Source: an uncultured Roseburia sp. (GTDB lineage Bacteria > Bacillota > Clostridia > Lachnospirales > Lachnospiraceae). From it: DNA of 11,114 nucleotides. Each line of letters starts with the position of its first letter. Position 1 is the first letter of the stretch. Of this stretch, positions 1 through 7,700 are shown one piece after another. Below the pieces are notes generated by a model, which was not told the origin of the DNA, ran no database searches, and was given only the letters and a program-made list of their open reading frames with translations. Made by a program: the position numbers and the translations under genes. The stretch is from contig CAJTYI010000095.1 in assembly GCA_910584215.1 (NCBI GenBank), positions 1 to 11,114 on the forward strand. Direction: 5' to 3'.

Positions 1-96
1 CAAGGATCGCTGGAGGTTCGGGCAAAAACAAGAGCACCTGCAGTTAGGATGCCGGCTGGACACCGCTTCGATATACTGATAAGAAAAACGATATAA
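1..96 (+). CDS. Possible 3' end of a gene entering from the left edge
   Basis: The first ~80 bases are clearly richer in G and C than the AT-rich stretch that follows, as expected at the end of a coding region. Two plus frames are open from the edge: frame 1 for 31 codons to a TAA at 94-96 (contains RMPAGHRFDILIRK) and frame 2 for 25 codons to a TGA near 77-79 (contains RWRFGQKQEHLQL). Neither matches a family I recognise and I cannot choose between them. The fragment is too short for a functional call, and it may be non-coding. Confidence 0.2.
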   Translation, partial: QGSLEVRAKTRAPAVRMPAGHRFDILIRKTI

Positions 97-226
97 CTTT
101 TGATTGGAGCTATTTCATATTTATTCATTTGTATGTTATAAAGCTTAATAGCTAATAACCTACACATTTCGTGCTTGTCGTCATTTCAACGGAATAATGA
201 TAACTTAAATTTATTCTCCCACCTTA

Positions 227-658
227 TCAGCCTTCTATGGCAATGTATTTTTTATTCTCCACCGCAGGCACCGTCTCTTTTTTGGGAATCAGCAGTGTCA
301 GAATACCGTCCTGGAATTTTGCCTTGATATCCTCCTGGGTAACGCCCTCCCCCACAAAGAAGCTTCTGTTGCACGAACCGCTGTAACGCTCTCTGCGAAT
401 ATATTTTCCTTCGCTATCTTTCTCGTTTCTCTCCGTGTTCGAGACAGCGCTGATCATCAGATAACCGTCTTTGAGCTCGGCCTTTACATCCTCTTTTTTC
501 ACACCCGGCAGGCTCATTGTCATCTCATAACCGTTTCCTGTATCTTTCACATCCGTTTTCATCATTTCATTCATATTGGAATCATGGCCGAATCCGCGGA
601 AAGAAGATCCAAAAAAATCATCCAATAAGTTTTCTCTAAAAATACTGGGCATCAACAT
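227..658 (-). CDS. Small heat-shock protein, Hsp20/alpha-crystallin family
   Basis: ATP-independent cytoplasmic holdase that binds unfolding proteins during heat or other stress and keeps them soluble for refolding by DnaK/ClpB-type chaperones. The 143-residue length is typical of bacterial Hsp20. A short N-terminal arm with the LLDDFFG stretch (residues 11-17) is followed by the alpha-crystallin domain (about 33-127), with SLPGVKKEDVKAEL (49-62) and the signature GILTLLIP (118-125), then a short charged tail. The ATG at 656-658 is chosen because AAAGGAGAG lies about 9 bases upstream; a second ATG two codons in (650-652) is possible but worse spaced. Regulation is visible: a consensus sigma-A promoter overlapped by a CIRCE element lies 91-133 bases upstream, so HrcA repression is expected. 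It stands alone downstream of the ECF gene. Family assignment is firm; substrate range is not knowable from sequence. Confidence 0.95.
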   Translation of the reverse strand: MLMPSIFRENLLDDFFGSSFRGFGHDSNMNEMMKTDVKDTGNGYEMTMSLPGVKKEDVKAELKDGYLMISAVSNTERNEKDSEGKYIRRERYSGSCNRSFFVGEGVTQEDIKAKFQDGILTLLIPKKETVPAVENKKYIAIEG

Positions 659-748
659 ATGTCATCTCTCCTTTACCTGAAATATAATATTGGAACATCC
701 AAAAACATCACCTTTGTTTCTTATTATGTTTTCTTTTGTTCTATGAGT

Positions 749-777
749 ACTATATCACCATTTGTTAGCACTGTCAA
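749..777 (-). promoter_or_regulatory. Sigma-A promoter of the Hsp20 gene
   Basis: Read on the minus strand, a perfect -35 box TTGACA (772-777) is followed after exactly 17 bases by TATAGT (749-754). Transcription would start near 742, giving an 80-90 base leader before the Hsp20 ATG. The -35 box lies inside the spacer and left arm of the CIRCE element, so a bound HrcA dimer would block RNA polymerase. Confidence 0.85.
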
Positions 778-791
778 TAAGCGAGTGCTAA
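765..791. promoter_or_regulatory. CIRCE element (HrcA operator)
   Basis: TTAGCACTG (765-773), nine bases, then GAGTGCTAA (783-791). The known CIRCE consensus is TTAGCACTC-N9-GAGTGCTAA; 17 of 18 arm positions match, the only change being the last base of the left arm. It overlaps the -35 box of the Hsp20 promoter, the expected position for repression. It implies that HrcA is encoded elsewhere in the genome. Confidence 0.93.
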
Positions 792-841
792 AATTGTGTG
801 AAAACTCTGTGAAATGTTGGTAAATTAATGCAATACCGCAA

Positions 842-1426
842 TCAGTCGCTGTAATGGCGGCTTTTTCTCCAATTGTGCTCTCTGTGAAAATGCACAAGCC
901 CCGTCCTGTTTAAAATCAACATCAGCGCCGGAATAAATATCAGCTGTAACAGTATGCCCGGTATCGCGTTTAAAAATGCACCTGCCAAAAACATCTGCCA
1001 GGTAAACAGATTTCCCGTCATGCCAAATATCACCATAGACGCCATCCCCCAAACAACACGTCCTATGATCATAGCGGCGATCAGCGAACGATATAATGAT
1101 ACGATACATTTCCATCTGGAATGGTGATAAAGAAAACCACAGACAGCCCCGTAAGCCGCCAGCTCCAACGCCATTGCAGCGCCGTTGGGCATGGGCGGCA
1201 TCCCAAATAAAATGTAGCGCAGCAGTGGGAGCATAAACCCAACAATACCTCCATACTGCCAGCCGCAAACCAGTCCGCAGACAATCACCGGCAGGTGCAT
1301 CGGCAAAAGCATATTGCCGATCTGCGGTATCTGCCCTGTAAAAAACGGCAGGACAATTCCCACGGCCATAAGCATGGCCGCTGTCACAAGATTTTGTATG
1401 TGCTTTTTCATCGATGTCTCTTTCAT
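842..1426 (-). CDS. ECF transporter substrate-binding S component (substrate unassigned)
   Basis: Integral membrane protein predicted to capture a vitamin-like substrate and pass it to a shared energising module (EcfT plus two ATPases, not in this window). The 194 residues form about six hydrophobic segments with few charges outside the C-terminal tail. The first segment TAAMLMAVGIVLPF (15-28) has the small-residue spacing typical of S components, followed by the conserved-looking stretches MLLPMHLPV (39-47), LPLLRYILFGMPPMP (66-80) and NAIPGILLQL (153-162). The start at 1424-1426 is preferred because AAAAAGGAGAA lies about 10 bases upstream; the frame stays open 31 codons further up, but no good ribosome binding site supports that start. 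The gene lies 108 bases downstream of the kinase-like gene on the same strand and may be co-transcribed with it. Substrate cannot be read from the sequence, and I saw no riboswitch in the leader. Its stop lies about 50 bases from the CIRCE element of the next gene, with no clear terminator between. Confidence 0.82.
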   Translation of the reverse strand: MKETSMKKHIQNLVTAAMLMAVGIVLPFFTGQIPQIGNMLLPMHLPVIVCGLVCGWQYGGIVGFMLPLLRYILFGMPPMPNGAAMALELAAYGAVCGFLYHHSRWKCIVSLYRSLIAAMIIGRVVWGMASMVIFGMTGNLFTWQMFLAGAFLNAIPGILLQLIFIPALMLILNRTGLVHFHREHNWRKSRHYSD

Positions 1427-1500
1427 ACAGAACGTTCTCCTTTTTCTAAAATAAATATATATTTTCCTATGTAAAGCGGAGGAATGAGGCGCAGCGGTGG

Positions 1501-1527
1501 CTGCGTCGATTGACGACAACGATGCAG
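1501..1527 (-). other. Stem-loop between the kinase-like gene and the ECF gene
   Basis: CTGCGTCG (1501-1508) pairs with CGATGCAG (1520-1527) over 8 pairs, one of them G-U, with an 11-base loop that can itself fold as GTCG/CGAC. A second possible stem GCGCAGC/GCTGCGT overlaps it at 1490-1507. It begins seven bases past the stop of the kinase-like gene. There is no T-run, so it is more likely an intercistronic processing or stability structure than a strong terminator. Confidence 0.35.
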
Positions 1528-1534
1528 ATGAAAA

Positions 1535-2608
1535 TCAGACAAGACAAGGCGGCAGTTCATTCATATTCATTGTACTGGTATCGAACACGAGCGCGCTTGT
1601 CTCCTCGATGGCATAACTTTGCAGATAACGTTCCTCCATCGGTATCCACTGCCGTTGAAAGACAGCAAAATAATCGCCCTCGCGCGCCATAAGCCGCCTC
1701 TTTTGCTGCTCCTTGCCGCATGTGAGAAATATCGTCAGATCATAGTCCGGTTTCAGGAACGGATGATGCGCATAGCTGCCCTCCACCACGGTCAGACCGC
1801 CAGGCAGCAGCCGCACCGCTTCCCCCATGCGGTCTTCCCCACAGTGATAGGGGCGATACACCGCCTGTCCGCCGGTTCGCAGTGGATGCAGTACCTGCGC
1901 ATAAAACCGTTCCAGGTCCATATTGCCGCCGACAGTCTGCTCCCAGTCTTTGGGCCGCTGTCCAACAGGCATATAAAAATCATCCATATGGCAGACTTTG
2001 CAGGCAAATAACTTCTCCGCCAGCCCAGCCAGAAATGTCTTGCCGCTGCCGCACCTGCCGTCGATGGCAATGACAGCAGGTTTCCCGCTTTTCCAGATAT
2101 CATAGATTGCGAGCAATACAGAAAAATAGTCTGCGTACTCCCTCTGCACCAGGCGATAATGAGGCTGGTACCTTTCACGATATATCTTGCTGTGATGAAC
2201 CGGCCCGCATCCTTCTCTCCTCCACTGCGCAAGCCACTCACGCATGCCGGATACTTCCAGCTGCGCGAGCTGTTCGATCTTTTCTGTCAGTCCCTCCCTG
2301 CTGCCCCGCTGATCGCCTGCGGTTGATACAAACATCATTGCCAGCAGAAAAGCCTCGTCTTGCGATGCGCAGGCGGACAGCGGGAAACGACAAAGAGAGC
2401 CGCTGACAGGTTCCGGCTTTCGAGCAGCTTTATATTCCATGAGCGCACCCCACTCCTCCACCAGAGCAGACACCGCCTGCCGTTTATCCTGTATCAGATG
2501 TCTTGGCCCAAACTCACTCTGGTAAGCCAGCTTGCCAAAATCCTGCGGCTGCATCAGCGGATAACGTTTTGCGTGCTCCTCTAAGATCTGTAAAAAACTA
2601 ACCCCCAT
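1535..2608 (-). CDS. Two-domain protein: unknown N-terminal domain plus uridine-kinase-like P-loop kinase
   Basis: A 357-residue cytoplasmic protein. The C-terminal half (about 173-350) is a nucleoside/phosphoribulokinase-type P-loop kinase: beta strand and Walker A VIAIDGRCGSGKT (179-191), HMDDFYMP (207-214; the first acidic residues typically serve in substrate and metal binding), NMDLERF (229-235), Walker-B-like VVEGSYA (274-280), and an arginine-rich segment KRRLMAREGDYF (303-314) in the usual lid position. By family it would phosphorylate a nucleoside or related alcohol with ATP or GTP. The N-terminal ~165 residues, with LMQPQDFGKLAYQSEFGP (18-35), are not part of standard uridine kinases (usually ~210 residues) and I cannot assign them. 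GGAG sits 7 bases before the ATG. The S component follows 108 bases downstream, suggesting uptake plus phosphorylation of a nucleoside- or vitamin-like compound (inference). The substrate need not be uridine. Confidence 0.75.
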   Translation of the reverse strand: MGVSFLQILEEHAKRYPLMQPQDFGKLAYQSEFGPRHLIQDKRQAVSALVEEWGALMEYKAARKPEPVSGSLCRFPLSACASQDEAFLLAMMFVSTAGDQRGSREGLTEKIEQLAQLEVSGMREWLAQWRREGCGPVHHSKIYRERYQPHYRLVQREYADYFSVLLAIYDIWKSGKPAVIAIDGRCGSGKTFLAGLAEKLFACKVCHMDDFYMPVGQRPKDWEQTVGGNMDLERFYAQVLHPLRTGGQAVYRPYHCGEDRMGEAVRLLPGGLTVVEGSYAHHPFLKPDYDLTIFLTCGKEQQKRRLMAREGDYFAVFQRQWIPMEERYLQSYAIEETSALVFDTSTMNMNELPPCLV

Positions 2609-2691
2609 CCTCTCACTCCATCTCCTAAGTCCTAGTTCCTTTTTCCCGATTGCAGATGTCCCTTTGCCAACTGCTGCGCATCACAACAAAA

Positions 2692-2720
2692 ATAAGGCAT
2701 TATTTATAATAATACCTTAT
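2692..2720 (-). terminator. AT-rich hairpin, possible terminator of the first XRE gene
   Basis: A 29-base dyad: 12 of 13 pairs match with a 3-base loop (ATAAGG at 2692-2697 opposite CCTTAT at 2715-2720, then ATTATT opposite AATAAT). Read on the minus strand it is followed by TTTTTG, so it may terminate transcription from the XRE gene ending at 2799. The stem is AT-rich and the T-run short, so it would be weak. It could also serve as a binding site upstream of the kinase-like gene. Confidence 0.4.
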
Positions 2721-2738
2721 CGCTTTTATACTACAAAT

Positions 2739-2783
2739 GTAAGATTAAAAATTAGAATCAAACCACCAGCCTGCTAATCTTAC
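2739..2783. repeat. 9-bp perfect inverted repeat downstream of the first XRE gene
   Basis: GTAAGATTA (2739-2747) and TAATCTTAC (2775-2783) are exact reverse complements separated by 27 bases. They lie between the stop of the XRE gene and the AT-rich hairpin. No T-run follows. It may be a 3'-untranslated structure, an operator for the downstream kinase-like gene, or chance. Confidence 0.35.
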
Positions 2784-2798
2784 TTTTCTACTGCTCCC

Positions 2799-3134
2799 CT
2801 ACTTCTTGATCATGCGTGCCATATACGCAAGCACCCGGTCTACAAATGCGTCTTTTTGCTCTTTATTGCAGTTTGCTATGTAATAGTCCACATCGAACTC
2901 GTCTTTTTGACAGATTCCCGTAATCAGGTAAGTGGGATCGATACCATACTGATGATACAAAAGCAGCAGCTTGTCCGCCGAAAGTCCGGTCGCACCCGAT
3001 TCATATTTTCGGTAATGCTCTTCCGACACCCCAAACAGCGCGGCAATTTCTGCCTGCGTCCTGCCCAGCCGCTGTCTTGCCTCGCGCAGTCTTTTTCCGA
3101 TCTGCATATTCGTTTCTTTCCTGTATTGATTCAT
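2799..3134 (-). CDS. Small XRE-family HTH transcriptional regulator, paralogue 1
   Basis: A 111-residue DNA-binding protein. A Cro/C1-type helix-turn-helix spans about 12-70: RLREARQRLGRTQAEIAALF with the recognition-helix region VSEEHYRKYESG (36-47). It is followed by YGIDPTYLITG (63-73) and a short helical tail with IANC (86-89) and DRVLAYMARM (99-108) that may mediate dimerisation. The start at 3132-3134 is chosen because GGAGG lies exactly 8 bases upstream; the frame extends 22 codons further but those run through the promoter. The gene lies 112 bases after the sugar permease on the same strand and has its own extended -10 promoter. A paralogue of 112 residues at 8900-9238 is about half identical by eye (roughly 53 positions), including the whole tail. 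Target genes are not evident; autoregulation or control of the lac locus is possible but unproven. Confidence 0.88.
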   Translation of the reverse strand: MNQYRKETNMQIGKRLREARQRLGRTQAEIAALFGVSEEHYRKYESGATGLSADKLLLLYHQYGIDPTYLITGICQKDEFDVDYYIANCNKEQKDAFVDRVLAYMARMIKK

Positions 3135-3157
3135 GATTTTGTCCTCCATATGCAAAA

Positions 3158-3202
3158 AATCATAACAATACAGGAAAGAAACATACAGAACAGAAAACAA
3201 CC
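3158..3202 (-). promoter_or_regulatory. Promoter and possible operator of XRE paralogue 1
   Basis: On the minus strand the sequence has an extended -10 box TGTTATGAT (TATGAT at 3159-3164) ending 24 bases before the ATG; the -35 region (about 3182-3187) is poor. Three blocks recur in the same order and spacing upstream of the paralogue at 9262-9306: AATCATAACAATRCA, ACAGA and ACAACC (plus-strand letters), about 28 of 46 positions identical. The conserved blocks beyond the -10 box may be a shared operator. Confidence 0.6.
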
Positions 3203-3246
3203 CAATGCAATGTGTTTTTTAACCAATTTCCGGTTATTTTTCAATT

Positions 3247-4617
3247 TCAACCGGGCCAGCTTTTTTCCGTTCTAAGCTTTTCATTGGCTCCCTCCACATT
3301 CATTCTCGTAAGCACCAGCATAATGATAACATCAATGATCAACGGCAGCCACAAATACATAATATGCATCATATTGATACAGGACTGTGGCTGCACTTCC
3401 AGCATGCCGTCAAACTTACTCCACGACAGCAGCCAGCCGGCAATCGCCGTGCCGAGTCCTCCGCCAAGCTTTACGCCGAGTGATGTGCAGGAATACATCG
3501 TTCCCTCCACCCGCTTGCCCTTTGTCAGAAAGGTATATTCCGAACAGGACGCGATCACCGCATTCATATCTCCCTGCCACGGCCCCTGTCCGAGCGCCGC
3601 AAGCGCTGTAAACGCTAACATCAGTGGAACGCTTCCGATATAACCGGCAAACACGACAAGCGCCCTGCCGACGACGGCAATCATATAACCTCTGTAGTTG
3701 AGCTTGTACATACCGTTCCACTTGCCGACCAGCGCAGGCGTGAAGATCAGCGCAATGATTAACGGTACATTCACTGCCCAGGAGAACACGCCATAGAGAT
3801 TTTCATTTTTGAGCACATACGTCATATAGTAGATGCCGGAATTGATCATCGCCCCGTAGAGCTGCTGCAAAATATAGACACCGCAGATCATCAGATAATA
3901 TTTATTTGACGCCAGAAGTTTAAAAGCCTCCACCAATCCATACTTTTCTTCCTCCGTCCCTTTGCCTTTTCCCGCGTTTAGCTCCTTCTCGGGAAGCTCT
4001 TTGACCGAAAAAACTGAGATCGTATTGACAATCAGTCCCACAATCGCATAGACCACAGCTACCGTCCGCCAGGCCGCCGCCCCGCCGCCGCATTTAGCGA
4101 CAAAGCCGACCGTGACAGACTGAATCAAAAGACTCGTGGCAAACGCGAAGATAAATCTGTAAGACCCCATCTGCACGCGCTCTTTGCTGTTTTTTGTCAC
4201 AAGCGAGGTGAGCGCGGAGTAAGCAATGTTGTTCGCCGTGTAAAATATGCCGTTGAGCAGAGTGTAAGCGATAAAAAACCACGCGTACTGTGCCGTCCTC
4301 CCCCAGCTTACCGGAACGGCAAAGATTGCCGCTAATGTCACCGCACAGCCAAAATAACCGTATAACATCCATGGCCTTGCCTTGCCGAGCCTGCTGTGCG
4401 TCTTGTCAATCATGGAACCGAAGAATATATCGGTGAATCCGTCAAACAGTTTTGACACCGCGATCAGAGTACCTACAATACCTGCCGACAGACCAATGGT
4501 ATTCGTCAGATAAATCATCACAAACGACGATAGAAACGCATAGACAACATTTCCGGAAATATCGCCGGAACCATATCCCACTTTATTGTACCATTTTAAA
4601 TATGTCTTCTCCGCCAT
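3247..4617 (-). CDS. GPH-family (MelB-type) sugar:cation symporter, probable lactose/beta-galactoside permease
   Basis: A 12-helix inner-membrane symporter of 456 residues, predicted to import lactose or a related galactoside with Na+ or H+. Family marks are the N-terminal WYNKVGYGSGDISGN (9-23) and the helix 2 to loop 2-3 segment KLFDGFTDIFFGSMIDKTHS (56-75), in which D59 and D63 correspond to the cation-site aspartates of MelB, then RLGKARPW (76-83). There is no C-terminal IIA-like domain, so it resembles MelB rather than the longer LacS. AGGAGG lies 8-9 bases before the ATG at 4615-4617. It follows the beta-galactosidase gene by 87 bases on the same strand, which is the main reason to propose beta-galactosides. 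Specificity within GPH transporters cannot be read from sequence; another glycoside or pentoside is possible. No convincing terminator follows. Confidence 0.85.
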   Translation of the reverse strand: MAEKTYLKWYNKVGYGSGDISGNVVYAFLSSFVMIYLTNTIGLSAGIVGTLIAVSKLFDGFTDIFFGSMIDKTHSRLGKARPWMLYGYFGCAVTLAAIFAVPVSWGRTAQYAWFFIAYTLLNGIFYTANNIAYSALTSLVTKNSKERVQMGSYRFIFAFATSLLIQSVTVGFVAKCGGGAAAWRTVAVVYAIVGLIVNTISVFSVKELPEKELNAGKGKGTEEEKYGLVEAFKLLASNKYYLMICGVYILQQLYGAMINSGIYYMTYVLKNENLYGVFSWAVNVPLIIALIFTPALVGKWNGMYKLNYRGYMIAVVGRALVVFAGYIGSVPLMLAFTALAALGQGPWQGDMNAVIASCSEYTFLTKGKRVEGTMYSCTSLGVKLGGGLGTAIAGWLLSWSKFDGMLEVQPQSCINMMHIMYLWLPLIIDVIIMLVLTRMNVEGANEKLRTEKSWPG

Positions 4618-4667
4618 AAGAGCATCCTCCTTCTATTTTAGATAATTGTTCTGTTATTTCTCGCAGC

Positions 4668-4699
4668 CTGCGGATACGCACGGGCCGCGTATCGCGCAG
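4668..4699 (-). other. Intercistronic stem-loop between lacZ and the permease gene
   Basis: CTGCGGATACGC (4668-4679) pairs with GCGTATC (4687-4693) and CGCAG (4695-4699): 12 pairs with one bulged G at 4694 and a 7-base loop. The base of the stem starts 5 bases past the lacZ stop on the minus strand. No T-run follows, so a full terminator is unlikely. The structure could protect the 3' end of lacZ mRNA or lower expression of the permease relative to the enzyme (inference). Confidence 0.6.
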
Positions 4700-4704
4700 C
4701 GATC

Positions 4705-7700
4705 TTACGCTTTGACAAACGGCACCAGCTTAAACCGAAAACAAAAACTGGCGTCGTTAAAACAATATGCATCCCGCAAATCGGGTCCACAGCTGTCGGA
4801 ACCGATCCCGTTTTGCGCATAATCCAGACATAAAACGGTGCTTCCCGCCTCCTCCAGTTCATAACAATGCGCCTTTCGTTCCAACTCTTCCTGGGTATAC
4901 TTTAGCGCCTGAAAAGAAAACCTGCGCTCCGCAGCCGCTGCAATCCCATACTGGCCGCAGCAGACTTCCACATAATCGCAGTCAAAATGACTGCCGTTTT
5001 CCTGCGGACGCAGATAATCCTCCTGCAGGTCGGAGACAGCGCTGCGGTACAGTCCATGGCTGGCCGCCTGATGTTTATCACAGTAGCTCTCCATAGGCCC
5101 ATATCCATAATAAGAGACATGCCCTAGCTGATCGGGGAGAAACATGCGAATACCAAATCTGGGCAGCGCTGGAAATTCATCGTTGCGTGTGACCGCCAGC
5201 GAAGCCAAGATGCCGCCGTCCGTGTCTATGGTCCATAAAGCTTTCATTTCCATCATAGGCTGCACCGACGCGGCCACAAGCGACAATGTGCTATAAATCT
5301 CCACACCCTCCCCCGTCTGCTTTACCACCGTATCGTAAGCCCGCGCGTAAGCCTCTCTGTAATGCGCCGTCTCCCATGCGACCTTCACATACCTGTCGTT
5401 GTCTGTCGGCGCTCTCCATATATTGATTTCCATCGGCCGCTTTAAATACTCCCTGCCGCCATAAGACAGGCTTTCAAACAATCCTGTTTTCTTGCTGTAG
5501 CGGTAAGCAAACCCTTTTCCCTTTATCAGCACACCGCAGTCCGTCTCCGCCACACCGACGGCTGCGCCCGCATCCGTTTTCTGATTCCACCACATGCGTG
5601 CGGTCTGGTTTCTCCCATCCTCATTGGTAAGGCATATTTCATCAAAACCAAGCACATGTCCTGCCGCAGCAAACGGCATTTCCGTTAAAAGACGGTATGT
5701 GATCTTTAAATATACCCTTCCGGCCCTCGGAATGACCGGTTTCAACCTGACAGAAGCCTCGCCGTGGGGCGGCACACAACAGGAAGGAATCATCCCCTCT
5801 TCCACGCGAATCCCGTCACAGGTGACTTCATAACAGACAGACGCATAATCCCCCAAGTCCGTGAAATCCAGATAATTGTGAAGTCTTAATTCCCCTGTCT
5901 CTTCGTCATAAGAAACCACACGCGCAGGGCGGTGTACATTCTGATACTCAAGCAAGCCCGTGTGCGGCTTGCGGTCCGGGTATACAAGTCCGTCCATGCA
6001 AAAATTACCGTCATGAATCGTCTCCCCAAAATCTCCGCCGTAACCATACTTTGTTTTCCCGTTTGGCGCCTTACCCATGTCGATGGCATGATCGCACCAT
6101 TCCCACACGAATCCGCCGCACAGCATGTCATTGCCGTGGATGAGACGAAAATAGTCCTCCAAATCTCCGGGCCCATTCCCCATGGCATGAGAGTATTCCA
6201 CCAACAGGAACGGCTTACTGGCGTCATTTTTCATATACGCCTCTATTTCCTCCAGCGCCGGATACATCCTGCTGTAGAGATCAAGACAGGAATAATCATA
6301 TGACACATCATAATCGCGGTATCTTGCCCCCTCATAGTGGGTGATGCGCCCCGGGTCATATTCCTTTGTCCAGCGCAGTGCCCGCTCAAAATTGCAGCCA
6401 TACGCGCTCTCATTGCCCATCGACCACATGAGAATACACGGCCGGTTTTTATCACGCATCACCATAAGCTTCACACGGTCGAGAATAGAAGCCTCCCATG
6501 CCGGGTGATCTGCAATCTGCCGATTCCAGCCCCTGATGCGGTTCTCCTCCGTATCTTCCCTATAGTAGGCCATAAACGGCCCATGCGCCTCAACATCGGC
6601 CTCCTCCATCACCATAAAACCGTACTTGTCGCAAAGCTGATAAAAATACGGCGCGTTTGGATAATGGCTGGAGCGAATGGCGTTAAAATTATACTGCTTA
6701 ATCATCGCCAGATCTTTTTGCACCTGTCCGATACTGACCGCGCAGCCGGTTACCGGATCAAAATCATGGCGGTTCACGCCGTGGAACTTGATTTTTTGGC
6801 CGTTTAGATAAATAATGTTGCCTCTGATTTCGAGTGTGCGAAATCCCACAAAATCGGTGATGACTTCATGTTCCGTCTCAATCACGAGCGTATATAACGC
6901 GGGATGTTCCGCACTCCACAGGTACGGATGCACAATTTCTAACAAAATCCCGTTTGTTCCGGCCCTGCCAAAGGCCGCGACGGCGTTATCCCGGTCATAG
7001 ACCGTTACTTTAGTGTCGACCGGCCGTTCCAGATAGGAAAGCTCCAGTTTTAATTGTGCTTTTTGTTCTGTGACCTCCGTAGTGATACGGTAATCGCTCA
7101 CTGCCTGCCTTGGACGCTTTAGCAGATAGACATCCCGGTAGATTCCGCTCATACGAAACTTATCCTGGTCTTCGAGATAACTTCCGTCACACCACTTGAG
7201 GACAAGGACCGCAATTGTATTGACTCCCTCCGTCAGCGCCGACGTGACATCAAACTCACTCGTCGCATGGGACACCTGGCTGTAACCGATATACACCCCG
7301 TTCATCCACACATAAAAGCAGGAGTCCACGCCCTCAAAATTCAGGTACGCTCTTGGCGCATTCGCGTCGCTTCGATACTCAAATTGCGAAACATACGCGC
7401 CACACGGGATATCCTGCGGCACGTAAGGCGGGTCAAACGGAAACGGATAGCGGATATTGCTGTACTGATTCCAGTCATATCCGTTTATCTGCCAAACGCC
7501 GGGAACGGGCATCACTCCATAATCCGACGTGTCATATCCGATCTCAAAAAACCGGTCTGTCACGTCATAGATACTCTCAAAATAGCGAAACTTCCATTCG
7601 CCATTCAAGAATTGTATTCGGTCCGACTCCTCCCTGTGTTCTACGAGCCGTTCCATTCTCTTTGATGCAGGAATATAATATGACCTGGCCGGCATCACCC

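Noticed and set aside
1427..1519. Upstream extension of the ECF S component by 31 codons
   Set aside because: The extension is charged and low in hydrophobicity, runs through the intergenic stem-loop and has no good ribosome binding site, whereas the ATG at 1424-1426 has AAGGAGAA at suitable spacing.
1427..1534. A riboswitch in the leader of the ECF S component
   Set aside because: Only simple stem-loops are visible. I could not recognise the conserved cores of the TPP, FMN, cobalamin, preQ1 or THF classes, and the gap is only 108 bases and already holds the end of the upstream transcript.
3135..3200. Upstream extension of the first XRE gene by 22 codons
   Set aside because: It would translate through the extended -10 promoter that is conserved with the paralogue; GGAGG supports the ATG at 3132-3134.
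3230..3254. CCGGTT/AACCGG inverted repeat as terminator of the permease gene
   Set aside because: Only 6 bp with a 13-base loop, overlapping the stop codon, and no T-run on the minus strand.
3212..3643. Plus-strand open frame across the permease gene, and similar long frames opposite lacZ (5932-6303, 6337-6807, 7267-7665)
   Set aside because: These lie antisense to clearly coding genes with recognisable families, lack family motifs and good ribosome binding sites, and are expected shadows of codon bias.
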